Source: Methanobacteriota archaeon (lineage in GTDB: Archaea > Thermoplasmatota > Poseidoniia > Poseidoniales > Poseidoniaceae). Taken from it: 27,262 nucleotides of DNA. Both the position numbers and the translations under genes were made by a program. How positions within the stretch are numbered: the first letter of the stretch is position 1; the number at the start of each line of letters is the position of its first letter. Below are positions 17,909 through 25,877 of this stretch, one piece after another. A model generated the notes under the pieces. It saw only the letters and a list, made by a program, of their open reading frames with translations. It was not told where the DNA came from and ran no database searches. The stretch is taken from the NCBI GenBank assembly GCA_029979405.1, contig JAPOHM010000002.1, positions 1-27,262 on the forward strand. Reading direction: 5' to 3'.

Positions 17909-18640
17909 AGGGTCGATTTCATTTTCCGGTGCTGGTAGCATAGTTTGTGAGTTTTCAAACACTTCTCTGACACTATCTTCAATTCGCTTTGCATCTTCCA
18001 ATAGTGATGTAAGTGGGATCTCTATCTCAGTATAATCACTTACAGCCTCAAGAGCGATTGCTGCAGCTCTAGCATCGGGGTACATCGGATTACAATCCGC
18101 TAATATCGCTGTAATATCCAACCCCAAGCGATCTCCTTCAGCAATTAAATAACCTGCAATACCTGAAACAATTCCTTGCTTTATGGGGTCAACTCCGATG
18201 TCTCGAAGTCGGCCTCTCCCTTTCTTTGATGAGCTGACTCCATAAAGGGAGCCGTCTCTATCGTCAATATTCTCTCTTGCTACTCCGTCGATAATTATTA
18301 ATTGCTCAAATCCACCTCTTGTAAACCATTCAAGTACGGTGTTTGCGAACAAAATGTCTCTTTCAGGGCCAAATCTTACCTCGGCAGTAAAAACACCTAC
18401 GTCGTTTCCTTGATACACTCTAACCGGGTGTTTTGGTACTTCATGATGTATCAGAGCCATTGCGGGAAATTCAGAATTGAGAACTGTTCCAAGTTGCTGT
18501 AATTTGAGCTGAGAAATAATGTGCGATGCAGCAATTACTCCAACCATTCCAACCGTGGAAAAACCACAAATTGCAATCCCACTTGTCTTTGGATTTGCAT
18601 CCTGATGCAAAACGAGGTCGTACTTCTGCATCTCCGCCAT
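17897..18640 (-). CDS. PAC2-family protein (proteasome assembly chaperone-like)
   Basis: The 247-residue protein has the PAC2 fold pattern: a GIAICGFSTVGMVGVIAASHII segment near the N-terminus, MALIHHE, a central strand FEQLIIIDGVARE, GIVSGIAGYLIAEGDRLGLDITAILAD, and PDARAAAIALEAVSDYTEIEI. Archaeal members are often annotated as proteasome assembly chaperones by relation to eukaryotic PAC2, but a chaperone role is not established for most of them. It is cytoplasmic, with no membrane segment. GAGGTG lies just before the ATG at 18640. Its 3' end overlaps trm1 by 12 bases. It lies 40 bases downstream of the surface-protein gene on the same strand and may be read with it. Confidence 0.88.
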   Translation of the reverse strand: MAEMQKYDLVLHQDANPKTSGIAICGFSTVGMVGVIAASHIISQLKLQQLGTVLNSEFPAMALIHHEVPKHPVRVYQGNDVGVFTAEVRFGPERDILFANTVLEWFTRGGFEQLIIIDGVARENIDDRDGSLYGVSSSKKGRGRLRDIGVDPIKQGIVSGIAGYLIAEGDRLGLDITAILADCNPMYPDARAAAIALEAVSDYTEIEIPLTSLLEDAKRIEDSVREVFENSQTMLPAPENEIDPSFG

Positions 18641-18680
18641 AAATACACCTCAATAAGTCTAGTTCAAATTGCTTACGAAA

Positions 18681-21600
18681 TCACTCGACAAACTCTTCCC
18701 AATCTTCCTGACCTTCTTCGCGGTACCACCAGACTCCAACCTCGTCTTCGTACCATTCTGTTCCATGCTCGTCCACGGATATCCCTGAATCCTCCTCTTC
18801 GTAAGATTCCTCAACGTATTCTTCCTCATATTCTTCCTCGTATTCTTCAATATTGGTATCAAATTCAGAAATTACGTCTGGCCTTTCTGGAGCTTCATCG
18901 ATTATTTCTCGATCTTCAATTTCATCTAAGGCGGTTCCTATCGGCAAAGGCTTGTTTGTCCTTTCTTTCTTTTGAAGGTCTTGGTCAAATTCAAGGTCAT
19001 CCTCACTCCAATCTTCGATATCGCTATTTCTGATTCTGATTACAACTATCGCTATCAAAGCGATAAGAGCAATTCCTCCAACGGCGCCAATATACACAAG
19101 GGCATTGCCTCCACCTTCTGCAGAATCTTTGTTCGTGTTTTGATTGGTATTGTTTTGGTTTTGATTTTGTTGATTATTTTGTTCTTCTTCAATTTCCAAG
19201 GTCCACATTATCTCGACTGTTCGCTGTAAATCACCAATCGTCGTGTAATCAGTTGGCCCCTGCCAAAAATCGATTTCTATGTTACCAGAAGCTAATCCTG
19301 AATTTTCAAATCCATCTTCGATTGAAAAGAATATCGTGATATCTTTCGATTCACCTGAAGTCAAATTGAAATCACTTTGTCCCGATTTCGGTTCAAACAA
19401 GATATAATCTGACCACTGTGACCAGCCATCTGGCTCCAAGGATATGTCTATTGTGTAGTTATTTGGATTATTGAATGAACAGGTAATTTCATCATTTGCA
19501 TCAGGATTAATTTTTACCTCACCGCAATCTATCGTAATTAATTCCATCGACGTAGGGGACCAGGGTTGGTTGGTATTGTTTCCATTGTTTGTTTCATTCT
19601 CTGTTACGTCGGTTCCATATGGATGGATGGTCAATGTCAAACCTTGACCAGCGTTCAAGTAATCAGGTTGTGAAATTTGGATATGTAGTTCACCACCCTC
19701 ATCAAAATTTAGCGTGAATAAGGCTAATCCACCTGAAACGGTAGTGGTGCCGGTGGTTGAGTTGTTGGTGCTATAGTTAGTTATCGTCCAATCCAACGTA
19801 GCCCCTTCCAAGAGGTTCGAATGGGACTGTAATGCTGATACAACATCAATTCGTATGTCGGATTCGCCATCGGAATCAAGAATGTAGTAGTTTGAATTTG
19901 CAGACATCTGTACTTCTACCGAAATTTCAGATGAAATATTTGTTGTGGATTCTGAAATTGGTCTTGTTGTCAAATCACCGCTAAAGCCCGAGTAATTTGC
20001 ATAAAATACCACGTCCCCATAGACCTCTGATGCGAAGGTCCCTATCTCCGAGAAATCAGTAAGAGAGATTGAATCCCAACTTGTAGAGATTGGATACGTT
20101 CCTTGGGCAGTAACCATAGTGATGATTATTTGTCCTTGAGGAACCCCTGATACACCATCTATTGTAGAGGATAATGACAAATCAAACGGCATACCAACTT
20201 GAATTTGATTGGATACTGTCATTGACAATTCGACATTGCTGGGTACATCTATTCGCGGGTAAGCAGGTCCTGCAGTTATCACTTCGGATGTAAAGTTTCC
20301 ATATTCATCAACTGCTACAATTGCTGCATAGTATGAGACCCCATCCGTTAATCCAGAAATAACTGTGGTATTATTCCCAGAACCTATTGTTGAATGTGGT
20401 GTAAGGCCTGTAACGTTATCATAGTCTGTTGTTTCAAGATAAATAGCATAATGGTCAATTGTAGCATTTGATTCATCCCAGGATAGGTTGACTGCTCCGC
20501 CCATATCGTCTTCAACATCCGAAATAGTCACGTTGATGATTTTCGCAGGAGCCGCCGGATAGGGAATTGTTACCTCTAGAATATTAGACAAATTCGAGGT
20601 TTGGCCGAATTCATGAATAGACCTTACTTGGTACCAGTAGGTAGTGCCGACTGTGACATTTTCATCTATTGTTAGATTGATCATGGGCTCTTGATATGGG
20701 GAAGTTACAGAGATTCCACCAACCGTTTCCGCTCTGAATAATTCGAAATTTTCTGCGAATGCCCCCGCATCGGCCGGGTCTGTCCATTCAAGTTCAACGC
20801 CTTCTGAAGTAATTGAGCTAGCCCACAAAATAGGAGTTGGAGGATTCAACTGGTTAGGTGCACCTGGAATGTGAATCGCTGCTAAATTAGTCAGTTGAAT
20901 AATTCCTGAATCTGTAGAGTTTATTGCAATTGTAATAGAAAAATTACCGACGCCAGGAGTCATTTCGAGATTCAAAACATTTGTCAAATTACCTGTTGGA
21001 TTCGGATTTGTATCAACCATGAAGGCACAATTATAACCAATATCGAGGTCTGTGAGATTGAATTGCCCATTACCATTACTCGATAAAGACAAACTGTTAT
21101 TTGTCATTTCGATCCCATATGGGAAAGAGATTTTTGTAGAACCTAACAGGATTGGATTTAGGTCATCCATTATTCCATTGAATTGATCTGTCATCTTCAA
21201 ACTGTCAAGGCCATTCAATGAGTCTCCAGCATAACCAAAGGCACTCATTTCATTGGTCCCGTCACTATCTGCATCGAGTGATACTTGGTGCCAACCACCT
21301 ACGAAAACTCCTTTCGATGATTCTCCAGCTGCTATAATTTGCTCTAAGATTCCGTCTCCATCCATATCCATTGTAATGATGCTTGAAGGCATAGACCATG
21401 GTTCAAGTAATTGTGGTGCAACATTTCCTACCGAGGTTGAGTTAATCGACCTGTAGGTAATATTCCCTTCAATAGTAGATGATGAACCGTCTGAAACTCC
21501 TGTTTGCGGAATCATTAGTTCAAGAGTTCCGTCGCCATCAAAATCCGCAACGGTTGAATTTTCCATGCCTATTTGGCCTGTGAAAGAGGTGGTATTCCAA

Positions 21601-22814
21601 GCCGTCCCGTTATTGATTTGGAAGGCGTATCCGATATCATTTTGTCCTATCAAATCGAGGTCCCCATCACCATCTAAATCAGTGACAATAGAGTTTTGTT
21701 TGATTTCATCAAATCTGTGCATAGGTCCCGCTATTACGCTGTTGAGATAAAACCACAAAGTCCAGTGCCCGCCTAGTTCACCGACAAGAATTCCTGTTGT
21801 TCCATTATTGAAGAAGTCCCCGACGTGCATCTCAACAATATTTGCAGGGATGCCAAAACTTCCATTTTGCATGATTGTTTCAGTCATAGATTGCGAAAGT
21901 GTTGTGCTGTTATTATCCCACGATTGAAACGATATTTCGCTATTTGAGTGAATTGCGAGAACGTCATCGGAACCATCACCGTCAAAATCAGCTAACTTTG
22001 CGTCGACTAAACCACTAGATATTGTGATATTTTGAACTGGCGAGAAGGATGAACCACTTGCCAAGTGCACGCATGCCTGATTTGATGTTTTGGAAAATGC
22101 TACAATGTCTTGATTTCCATCTCCGTTCAAATCCCCAACGCTGATTGTAAAGGCTCTGTCACAAGTATAGTGTATCTGACTGAGAGACATCTGGCCATTT
22201 GAATTGTAATCTAAGTAAACAAATGAGGTGGTATTATTTGATGCTACATTTGACAAAAATACTGGTTCAGGCAATCCATCTCCATCTATATCAGATTCAA
22301 CGACTTCTTGATATTCTCCTATTTGGAAAAAGCCCCCTCCTAAGTCGGGTGAGAAGCTCACATTCAATTTAGAAGATTGAAGACTTGCATCTGGTGGAAG
22401 TAAAATTCCTGGGGTTTGTACGGTAGTTGAATTACTAGTTACAATAGCATATTCTTTTCCGTCGTAAAATTCATTTTGGTGACCCAAATTTCCAAATCCG
22501 CTGGTATTAAATTCCCATTCGCTCGACCCGTCGTTTGAAACATCGATTACTACCTTTCCAGGACTTGGGTTTTGTGAGTTGATCGAAATTTCAAATGCTG
22601 AAGAAATAAAGGTGACATTTCTCGGAACCAAAATTGTAGTTGATGTATCTGCAGAATTACCACTTAATGTAACATCCACTGATGCGTACCCTCCTTCAAA
22701 CATGTCTATTGTTGTCGGGGTTTCATTTGCGGAAACTACTGTAATCGGCATTAAAGAAAACAGAAGTAATACCACAATTATAGGGGCCGTTACAACTTGC
22801 TTGTTCTCACGCAT
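18681..22814 (-). CDS. Giant secreted FG-GAP / fibronectin type III surface protein with membrane anchor and acidic tail
   Basis: The 1377-residue protein starts with a signal peptide (residues 1 to about 29). Residues about 170-525 hold at least six calcium-type D-x-D/N-G-D-G motifs (175, 228, 276, 379, 424, 483) plus a degenerate DADSDG at 514, as in FG-GAP/VCBS beta-propellers. Two fibronectin type III-like domains follow (about 655-750 and 755-850), then further beta domains. A Gln/Asn-rich linker leads to one membrane helix (about 1238-1262). The last 115 residues should be cytoplasmic and very acidic, with Glu-Glu-Tyr repeats (about 1321-1338) and a Trp/Tyr-rich end (EWYEDEVGVWWYREEG). 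Many Asn-x-Ser/Thr sites suggest glycosylation. The likely role is adhesion or extracellular binding; the ligand is unknown. The ATG at 22814 has no close ribosome-binding site. Confidence 0.88.
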   Translation of the reverse strand: MRENKQVVTAPIIVVLLLFSLMPITVVSANETPTTIDMFEGGYASVDVTLSGNSADTSTTILVPRNVTFISSAFEISINSQNPSPGKVVIDVSNDGSSEWEFNTSGFGNLGHQNEFYDGKEYAIVTSNSTTVQTPGILLPPDASLQSSKLNVSFSPDLGGGFFQIGEYQEVVESDIDGDGLPEPVFLSNVASNNTTSFVYLDYNSNGQMSLSQIHYTCDRAFTISVGDLNGDGNQDIVAFSKTSNQACVHLASGSSFSPVQNITISSGLVDAKLADFDGDGSDDVLAIHSNSEISFQSWDNNSTTLSQSMTETIMQNGSFGIPANIVEMHVGDFFNNGTTGILVGELGGHWTLWFYLNSVIAGPMHRFDEIKQNSIVTDLDGDGDLDLIGQNDIGYAFQINNGTAWNTTSFTGQIGMENSTVADFDGDGTLELMIPQTGVSDGSSSTIEGNITYRSINSTSVGNVAPQLLEPWSMPSSIITMDMDGDGILEQIIAAGESSKGVFVGGWHQVSLDADSDGTNEMSAFGYAGDSLNGLDSLKMTDQFNGIMDDLNPILLGSTKISFPYGIEMTNNSLSLSSNGNGQFNLTDLDIGYNCAFMVDTNPNPTGNLTNVLNLEMTPGVGNFSITIAINSTDSGIIQLTNLAAIHIPGAPNQLNPPTPILWASSITSEGVELEWTDPADAGAFAENFELFRAETVGGISVTSPYQEPMINLTIDENVTVGTTYWYQVRSIHEFGQTSNLSNILEVTIPYPAAPAKIINVTISDVEDDMGGAVNLSWDESNATIDHYAIYLETTDYDNVTGLTPHSTIGSGNNTTVISGLTDGVSYYAAIVAVDEYGNFTSEVITAGPAYPRIDVPSNVELSMTVSNQIQVGMPFDLSLSSTIDGVSGVPQGQIIITMVTAQGTYPISTSWDSISLTDFSEIGTFASEVYGDVVFYANYSGFSGDLTTRPISESTTNISSEISVEVQMSANSNYYILDSDGESDIRIDVVSALQSHSNLLEGATLDWTITNYSTNNSTTGTTTVSGGLALFTLNFDEGGELHIQISQPDYLNAGQGLTLTIHPYGTDVTENETNNGNNTNQPWSPTSMELITIDCGEVKINPDANDEITCSFNNPNNYTIDISLEPDGWSQWSDYILFEPKSGQSDFNLTSGESKDITIFFSIEDGFENSGLASGNIEIDFWQGPTDYTTIGDLQRTVEIMWTLEIEEEQNNQQNQNQNNTNQNTNKDSAEGGGNALVYIGAVGGIALIALIAIVVIRIRNSDIEDWSEDDLEFDQDLQKKERTNKPLPIGTALDEIEDREIIDEAPERPDVISEFDTNIEEYEEEYEEEYVEESYEEEDSGISVDEHGTEWYEDEVGVWWYREEGQEDWEEFVE

Positions 22815-23047
22815 GTCAACTATTCGTGAGGCTCTCCTTCATGTGCTTATCCTTAAGTTATCACAAAAAACTACATTTTAAGAAATCAATTGTTATTATA
22901 TTTTATAAATAATTTACAACATAAAAATATCTCAAAAAGCAACACTAATTCCTGTTAATATGAAAAATTGACTAAATTATGACTTGAAAACGAACGAATA
23001 GAAAGGTTATCTATAACTTGTTTGTCGCCCGACCTGAGGAATGCTTT
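22815..23047. promoter_or_regulatory. AT-rich divergent promoter region, no gene seen
   Basis: This is the longest gene-free stretch, about 233 bases, and it is strongly AT-rich. A TATA-like TTTTATAAAT lies at 22901-22910 and reads well in both directions; towards the surface-protein gene it would give a leader of roughly 60 bases. TTATCTATAAC at 23007-23017 is well placed for the plus-strand gene, predicting transcription from about 23037 and so favouring the TTG at 23048 as its start. I found no open frame, tRNA or hairpin of note here. Confidence 0.5.
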
Positions 23048-23548
23048 TTGGAGGACGAAGCGAAGGTAATAATCAGGGCTGGAGATGTTGAAATTGACTT
23101 ATCTGGTGCACAATCAAGTGTCGATGAAAGACTCATCCGTATACGAGATGATGATACATGGTCTATTGCGTTGTCTAGAATTAGAAACGCAAGAGAGAAG
23201 GCGATTAATGCCGCAGTTGAAGCAGCTAAAGCCGCTGGACTCCCAGAAAGGGGGTCAGCATTCAAAGCTCTGATTGAAAATTGTAATCTCATCAAAAAAC
23301 CTGACCAGGTTTTAGGTGCTATTCATTACCTTAGAGATGTCGAAGGCATCAATGACAGCCCCCCAAGGGTGATAGACCAGCTTTTCGAAGATGCAGGATT
23401 AGAACCTCCTGGAAATCTTTCACTTTACCTAAACAGGCTCAAGGAAAGAGGATTCTTGGTAACTCCTCCATCTGCTAAAGAAAGAAACCGTTACGCAATC
23501 CTAACGCCTGAAGGCAGAGGCCACTTAGACAACAAAAGTCGTTACTGA
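23048..23548 (+). CDS. Uncharacterised protein with winged-helix-like C-terminus
   Basis: I do not recognise a named family. The 166-residue protein begins with a charged strand-rich part (VIIRAGDVEIDLSGAQSSVDERLIRIRDD), then a helical segment rich in Ala and Arg (ALSRIRNAREKAINAAVEAAKAAGLP). The C-terminal 60 residues look like a winged helix (LYLNRLKERGFLV, then RYAILTPEGRGHL, as in the wing of many archaeal regulators), so DNA or RNA binding is possible. The start is uncertain: TTG at 23048 has GAGG eight bases before it and agrees with a TATA-like box, while TTG at 23018 would add ten residues. It heads a tight plus-strand run with the pentapeptide, thioesterase and membrane genes. Confidence 0.7.
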   Translation: MEDEAKVIIRAGDVEIDLSGAQSSVDERLIRIRDDDTWSIALSRIRNAREKAINAAVEAAKAAGLPERGSAFKALIENCNLIKKPDQVLGAIHYLRDVEGINDSPPRVIDQLFEDAGLEPPGNLSLYLNRLKERGFLVTPPSAKERNRYAILTPEGRGHLDNKSRY

Positions 23549-23557
23549 GGTGGAAAA

Positions 23558-23980
23558 ATGGTAATGTCGGGTAGCGCTACCGACAGGAAAGAAGAGCCAC
23601 TTGATTGGTCATTTCAAAATCAAGCCAAAGCCCTTCTACGCAGGGGAAATCATCCTCGCTCAAATTTCAAGAGGGCCATCCTCGACAGTGCTGATTTAAC
23701 AGAAGGAAATTTTGTCGATTCAAACTTTTCACGGGCTTCAATGGTTGAAGCAGATTTAATGAAATCGGCTTTTGACAACTGCGATTTTAGAGGTGCGGAC
23801 CTTAGAAAAGCGAGGTTAAACTTGTCTAATTTCAAAAATTGCTCATTCGAGGGAGCAGATATTAGAGGCATCAGAGGAAGGTATGCTATCTGGCAGGGTA
23901 GTGATTGGTGGAACGCAAAATTGGATGATGACTTAGCGAAAGTTTTGGAGAAAAAATGGCCAAAACCTGAGGATGCTTGA
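23558..23980 (+). CDS. Pentapeptide repeat protein
   Basis: Residues about 36-105 of this 140-residue protein are pentapeptide repeats of the A-(D/N)-(L/F)-x-x type (for example SNFKRAILDSADLTEGNF and RGADLRKARLNL). These fold into a right-handed quadrilateral beta-helix. A charged N-terminal part (1-35) and a short end with RYAIWQGSDWW flank the helix. No signal peptide or membrane segment is present, so it is cytoplasmic. Family members include DNA-mimicking gyrase inhibitors, but most have no known role and nothing here shows a target. GAGGTGG overlapping the previous stop codon gives a strong ribosome-binding site for the ATG at 23558. Confidence 0.85.
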   Translation: MVMSGSATDRKEEPLDWSFQNQAKALLRRGNHPRSNFKRAILDSADLTEGNFVDSNFSRASMVEADLMKSAFDNCDFRGADLRKARLNLSNFKNCSFEGADIRGIRGRYAIWQGSDWWNAKLDDDLAKVLEKKWPKPEDA

Positions 23981-23983
23981 ATA

Positions 23984-24415
23984 GTGGCACCTCCTACCCG
24001 ATACATGGCAGTACAACTTTCCCGCAGAGTTGACTTTCCAATGATTGACATGGCTGGAGTTTCGTACTATCCCAGAATATACGACCTTGCTCACAGATTT
24101 TTTGAAGAGTCTTGGCCCGAAATTTGTGGAGTCGATTATCCTACAATTATCAACGAAATGCGTATAGGATTTCCTGTTGTGGATGTGAAATCTACCTTCG
24201 CAAAACCCCTTAGATATGGAGATGAAATTACCGCTACCATTTCGATTTCTAATGTAGGATCAAAATCATGCACGTGGGTATACAAATTTCATAATCAAAA
24301 GCAAGAGTTGTTATGGGAAAGCCATCAGGTTACCGTGTGTGTCGACATGGACACAATGGAATCAAAGTTAATTCCAGATGAATTAAGAGCAGGCTTGGTG
24401 GATTCGATTGAGTGA
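23984..24415 (+). CDS. Hotdog-fold thioesterase, 4-hydroxybenzoyl-CoA thioesterase-like
   Basis: The 143-residue protein fits the 4HBT hotdog family in length and pattern. The N-terminal VDFPMIDMAGVSYYPRIYDLAHRFFEESW matches the family's catalytic block, with Asp22 and Gly25 in the D-x-x-G position and YYP before the long helix. A strand-rich half follows (RIGFPVVDVKSTFAKPLRYGDEITATISI, then SCTWVYKFHN). Such enzymes hydrolyse acyl-CoA thioesters; the acyl group is unknown. The chosen start is a GTG at 23984, four bases after the pentapeptide gene; an ATG at 24005 would trim seven residues. Its last bases overlap the start of the membrane-protein gene. Confidence 0.82.
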   Translation: MAPPTRYMAVQLSRRVDFPMIDMAGVSYYPRIYDLAHRFFEESWPEICGVDYPTIINEMRIGFPVVDVKSTFAKPLRYGDEITATISISNVGSKSCTWVYKFHNQKQELLWESHQVTVCVDMDTMESKLIPDELRAGLVDSIE

Positions 24416-25031
24416 TAAGGTTTCTATTAGGATGGGTGATTCTGTTAGCAGTGCTCCTCCAATGGATCTATTCGCAACGAGGCCTGATAAAAAAGGCCCA
24501 AAAACCATAGCAATTATTCTGATTCTTGGTTCAATTACGATGGGACTCGTAGCATATGGAGATTTATCTTTAGCGAATACGGACGATTTGTCCCAAGAAG
24601 AACTGGATGCTTTACTCATCAATGTACGGGAAGCTAACGACCAGAATATCACTGATGAAGAGTACCAGGATTTTCATGATGAAGCAAGGGATAGTGGAGC
24701 ATACACCATTAGGGGAGTCAGTGTTCTATTCGGGAGCATAGTCATAGGTTTTGGTGGAATTCAGCTTTTCAGACTGAAATCTATTGGTCCAAAGGCGGCA
24801 TTAACGGGAGCCTCGGTTGCTGCGATTGGAGGAGTTTATGCTAATTATCTGATCTACAATATATCTGTAGAAATGCTTCCAGATGCAATGATTCTAGCCA
24901 ACAAAATATCCGGTTACCTCTGTGGATTTTGTATGATGATTTGTGCTGCTACTGCAATTCTACCATTGATGAATGCATCAGCAAGAGCTGCTTTAGACCA
25001 GCGTGTACAGCTAGTTATCGAAGAAGAATGA
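24408..25031 (+). CDS. Uncharacterised four-helix membrane protein
   Basis: I do not recognise a family. The 207-residue protein has a polar N-terminus (about 1-32), a first membrane helix (TIAIILILGSITMGLVAYG), and a charged loop rich in Asp and Glu (about 55-95). Three more helices follow (GVSVLFGSIVIGFGGIQLF; AALTGASVAAIGGVYANYLIY; YLCGFCMMICAATAILPLM) and a short charged tail. The TTG at 24408 has GGTGGAT just upstream and overlaps the thioesterase stop; an ATG at 24432 is the alternative. It closes the plus-strand run of four genes. Its stop codon touches the 3' CCA of the convergent tRNA gene with no bases between. Confidence 0.75.
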   Translation: MSDKVSIRMGDSVSSAPPMDLFATRPDKKGPKTIAIILILGSITMGLVAYGDLSLANTDDLSQEELDALLINVREANDQNITDEEYQDFHDEARDSGAYTIRGVSVLFGSIVIGFGGIQLFRLKSIGPKAALTGASVAAIGGVYANYLIYNISVEMLPDAMILANKISGYLCGFCMMICAATAILPLMNASARAALDQRVQLVIEEE

Positions 25032-25108
25032 TGGCGGCCCCACCGCGATTCGAACACGGGTTCGTGGCTCCGCAAGCCACTGTGATATCCAGGCTACACT
25101 ATAGGGCC
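25032..25108 (-). tRNA. tRNA-Arg (anticodon GCG), CCA encoded
   Basis: A full cloverleaf folds from the minus strand. The acceptor arm pairs GGCCCTA with TGGGGCC (six standard pairs and one G-U), followed by discriminator G and an encoded CCA. The D arm has GTG/CAC pairing with GG in the loop. The anticodon stem GTGGC/GCCAC closes the loop TTGCGGA, so the anticodon is GCG, reading CGC and CGU (Arg). The T arm CCGTG/CGCGG closes the loop TTCGAAT. An A follows the D-loop GG (position 20), and C35 is present; both are known arginine identity elements. No intron is present. Confidence 0.95.
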
Positions 25109-25131
25109 CAATCCGGCGACCTGCCCTCCCC

Positions 25132-25139
25132 ATTTAAGC
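25132..25139 (-). promoter_or_regulatory. TATA-like box A of the tRNA-Arg gene
   Basis: Read on the minus strand, GCTTAAAT lies 24-31 bases before the first base of the tRNA, the usual distance for an archaeal TATA box to a transcription start at the mature 5' end. It lies just past the stop codon of the HAD-family gene, so the tRNA seems to have its own promoter in the 39-base gap. Confidence 0.65.
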
Positions 25140-25147
25140 ACGACGGG

Positions 25148-25813
25148 CTATTCCATGACCCAGGTAAATTGTAACCAGTCTTTACTCTCCGCAATTCTCT
25201 TGAACTTACCTTTTGCATTTACTGCTACAGGATTCCCTACAATTTCAAGAAAGAATGAATCTGCAAACGTATTTCCGTAACCCCAACAATCTGCTAAATT
25301 ATGTCCAGCCATATTTGCGTCTGTTTGTACAATTGGGACCTTACCTTTTCTTCTTGGTAAATCCCAACCTATTTCCGAACCAGACAACATACCCTTCATC
25401 ACCTTTGGACCACATCCATAAACTGCGTCCATTCCAAGATATTCCCCCATCGCTAATGCCATCGGCTTCACCGTTGCGGTGACTAAAACAAGACGATGCC
25501 CCTGTTCTCTATGCCATTCTAGCCTTTCCAAGGCAGAAATAGGAATCATTTTTCCAAGCTTGGATTCAACCAATTCCTTCGAATACGAATCTAGGTATTT
25601 CCAACTGCATAGTGACAGATGTCCGCGATTCCGTGTTGCATCGTAGACCGAGCGCAATCTAAGCAAATTCCCAACACAGCCAAGCGTCCACATTAGGGTG
25701 CCCCAGGGAATTCTCCATGGACGGCGTTTGGCGATTGTAGCCGTCAGCGTTTTTTCACTTGATGCATCAAGAAGAGTGCCGTCGAGGTCAAAATACGCAG
25801 TCACACCACTCAT
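25148..25813 (-). CDS. HAD-superfamily phosphatase, subfamily IB (SerB-like)
   Basis: The 221-residue protein has HAD motif I YFDLDGTLL (nucleophile Asp9, general acid Asp11), motif II LVLVTAT (Thr112), motif III basic residues RRKGK (about 154-158), and motif IV GYGNTFADSFFLEIVGNPVAVN. A helical cap lies between motifs I and II (about 20-90), as in the SerB-like/HAD-IB group that removes phosphate from phosphoserine or lipid-linked substrates. In motif IV the usual GDxxxD reads GNxxxD: Asn181 replaces the first Asp, while Asp185 remains. This may weaken magnesium binding or alter activity. There is no clear signal peptide. The ATG at 25813 has no ribosome-binding site, and a perfect inverted repeat lies just upstream. 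Confidence 0.85.
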   Translation of the reverse strand: MSGVTAYFDLDGTLLDASSEKTLTATIAKRRPWRIPWGTLMWTLGCVGNLLRLRSVYDATRNRGHLSLCSWKYLDSYSKELVESKLGKMIPISALERLEWHREQGHRLVLVTATVKPMALAMGEYLGMDAVYGCGPKVMKGMLSGSEIGWDLPRRKGKVPIVQTDANMAGHNLADCWGYGNTFADSFFLEIVGNPVAVNAKGKFKRIAESKDWLQFTWVME

Positions 25814-25816
25814 TGT

Positions 25817-25848
25817 ACAATCTCAAGTAATTCTAACTTTGAGATTGT
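25817..25848. repeat. 10-base perfect inverted repeat upstream of the HAD gene
   Basis: ACAATCTCAA at 25817-25826 and TTGAGATTGT at 25839-25848 are perfect reverse complements with a 12-base spacer. The repeat covers positions -4 to -35 before the HAD-gene ATG, where the core promoter of a leaderless mRNA should lie. It could be a dimer-binding operator or an RNA hairpin in a short leader. Confidence 0.7.
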
Positions 25849-25877
25849 CGGCTAAATTTGTCCCAAAGCGATGATTC

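Noticed and set aside
18800..18850. Repeated TTCTTCCTC-like bases suggesting a microsatellite
   Set aside because: They encode the Glu-Glu-Tyr repeats of the surface-protein tail on the minus strand and need no separate explanation.
18521..19033. Plus-strand frame of 170 residues, rich in Arg and Leu
   Set aside because: It is antisense to the acidic Glu-rich tail of the surface protein; the Glu codons on the other strand read as Leu/Phe/Ser-type codons, which explains the open frame.
22861..23000. Possible tiny genes or CRISPR-like repeats in the AT-rich gap
   Set aside because: ATGs there meet stops within a few codons, and no regularly spaced repeats are present; the stretch reads as a promoter region.
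23650..24051. Minus-strand frame of 133 residues
   Set aside because: It is antisense to the pentapeptide repeat gene, whose regular codon repeats leave the opposite frame open; no ribosome-binding site or known domain.
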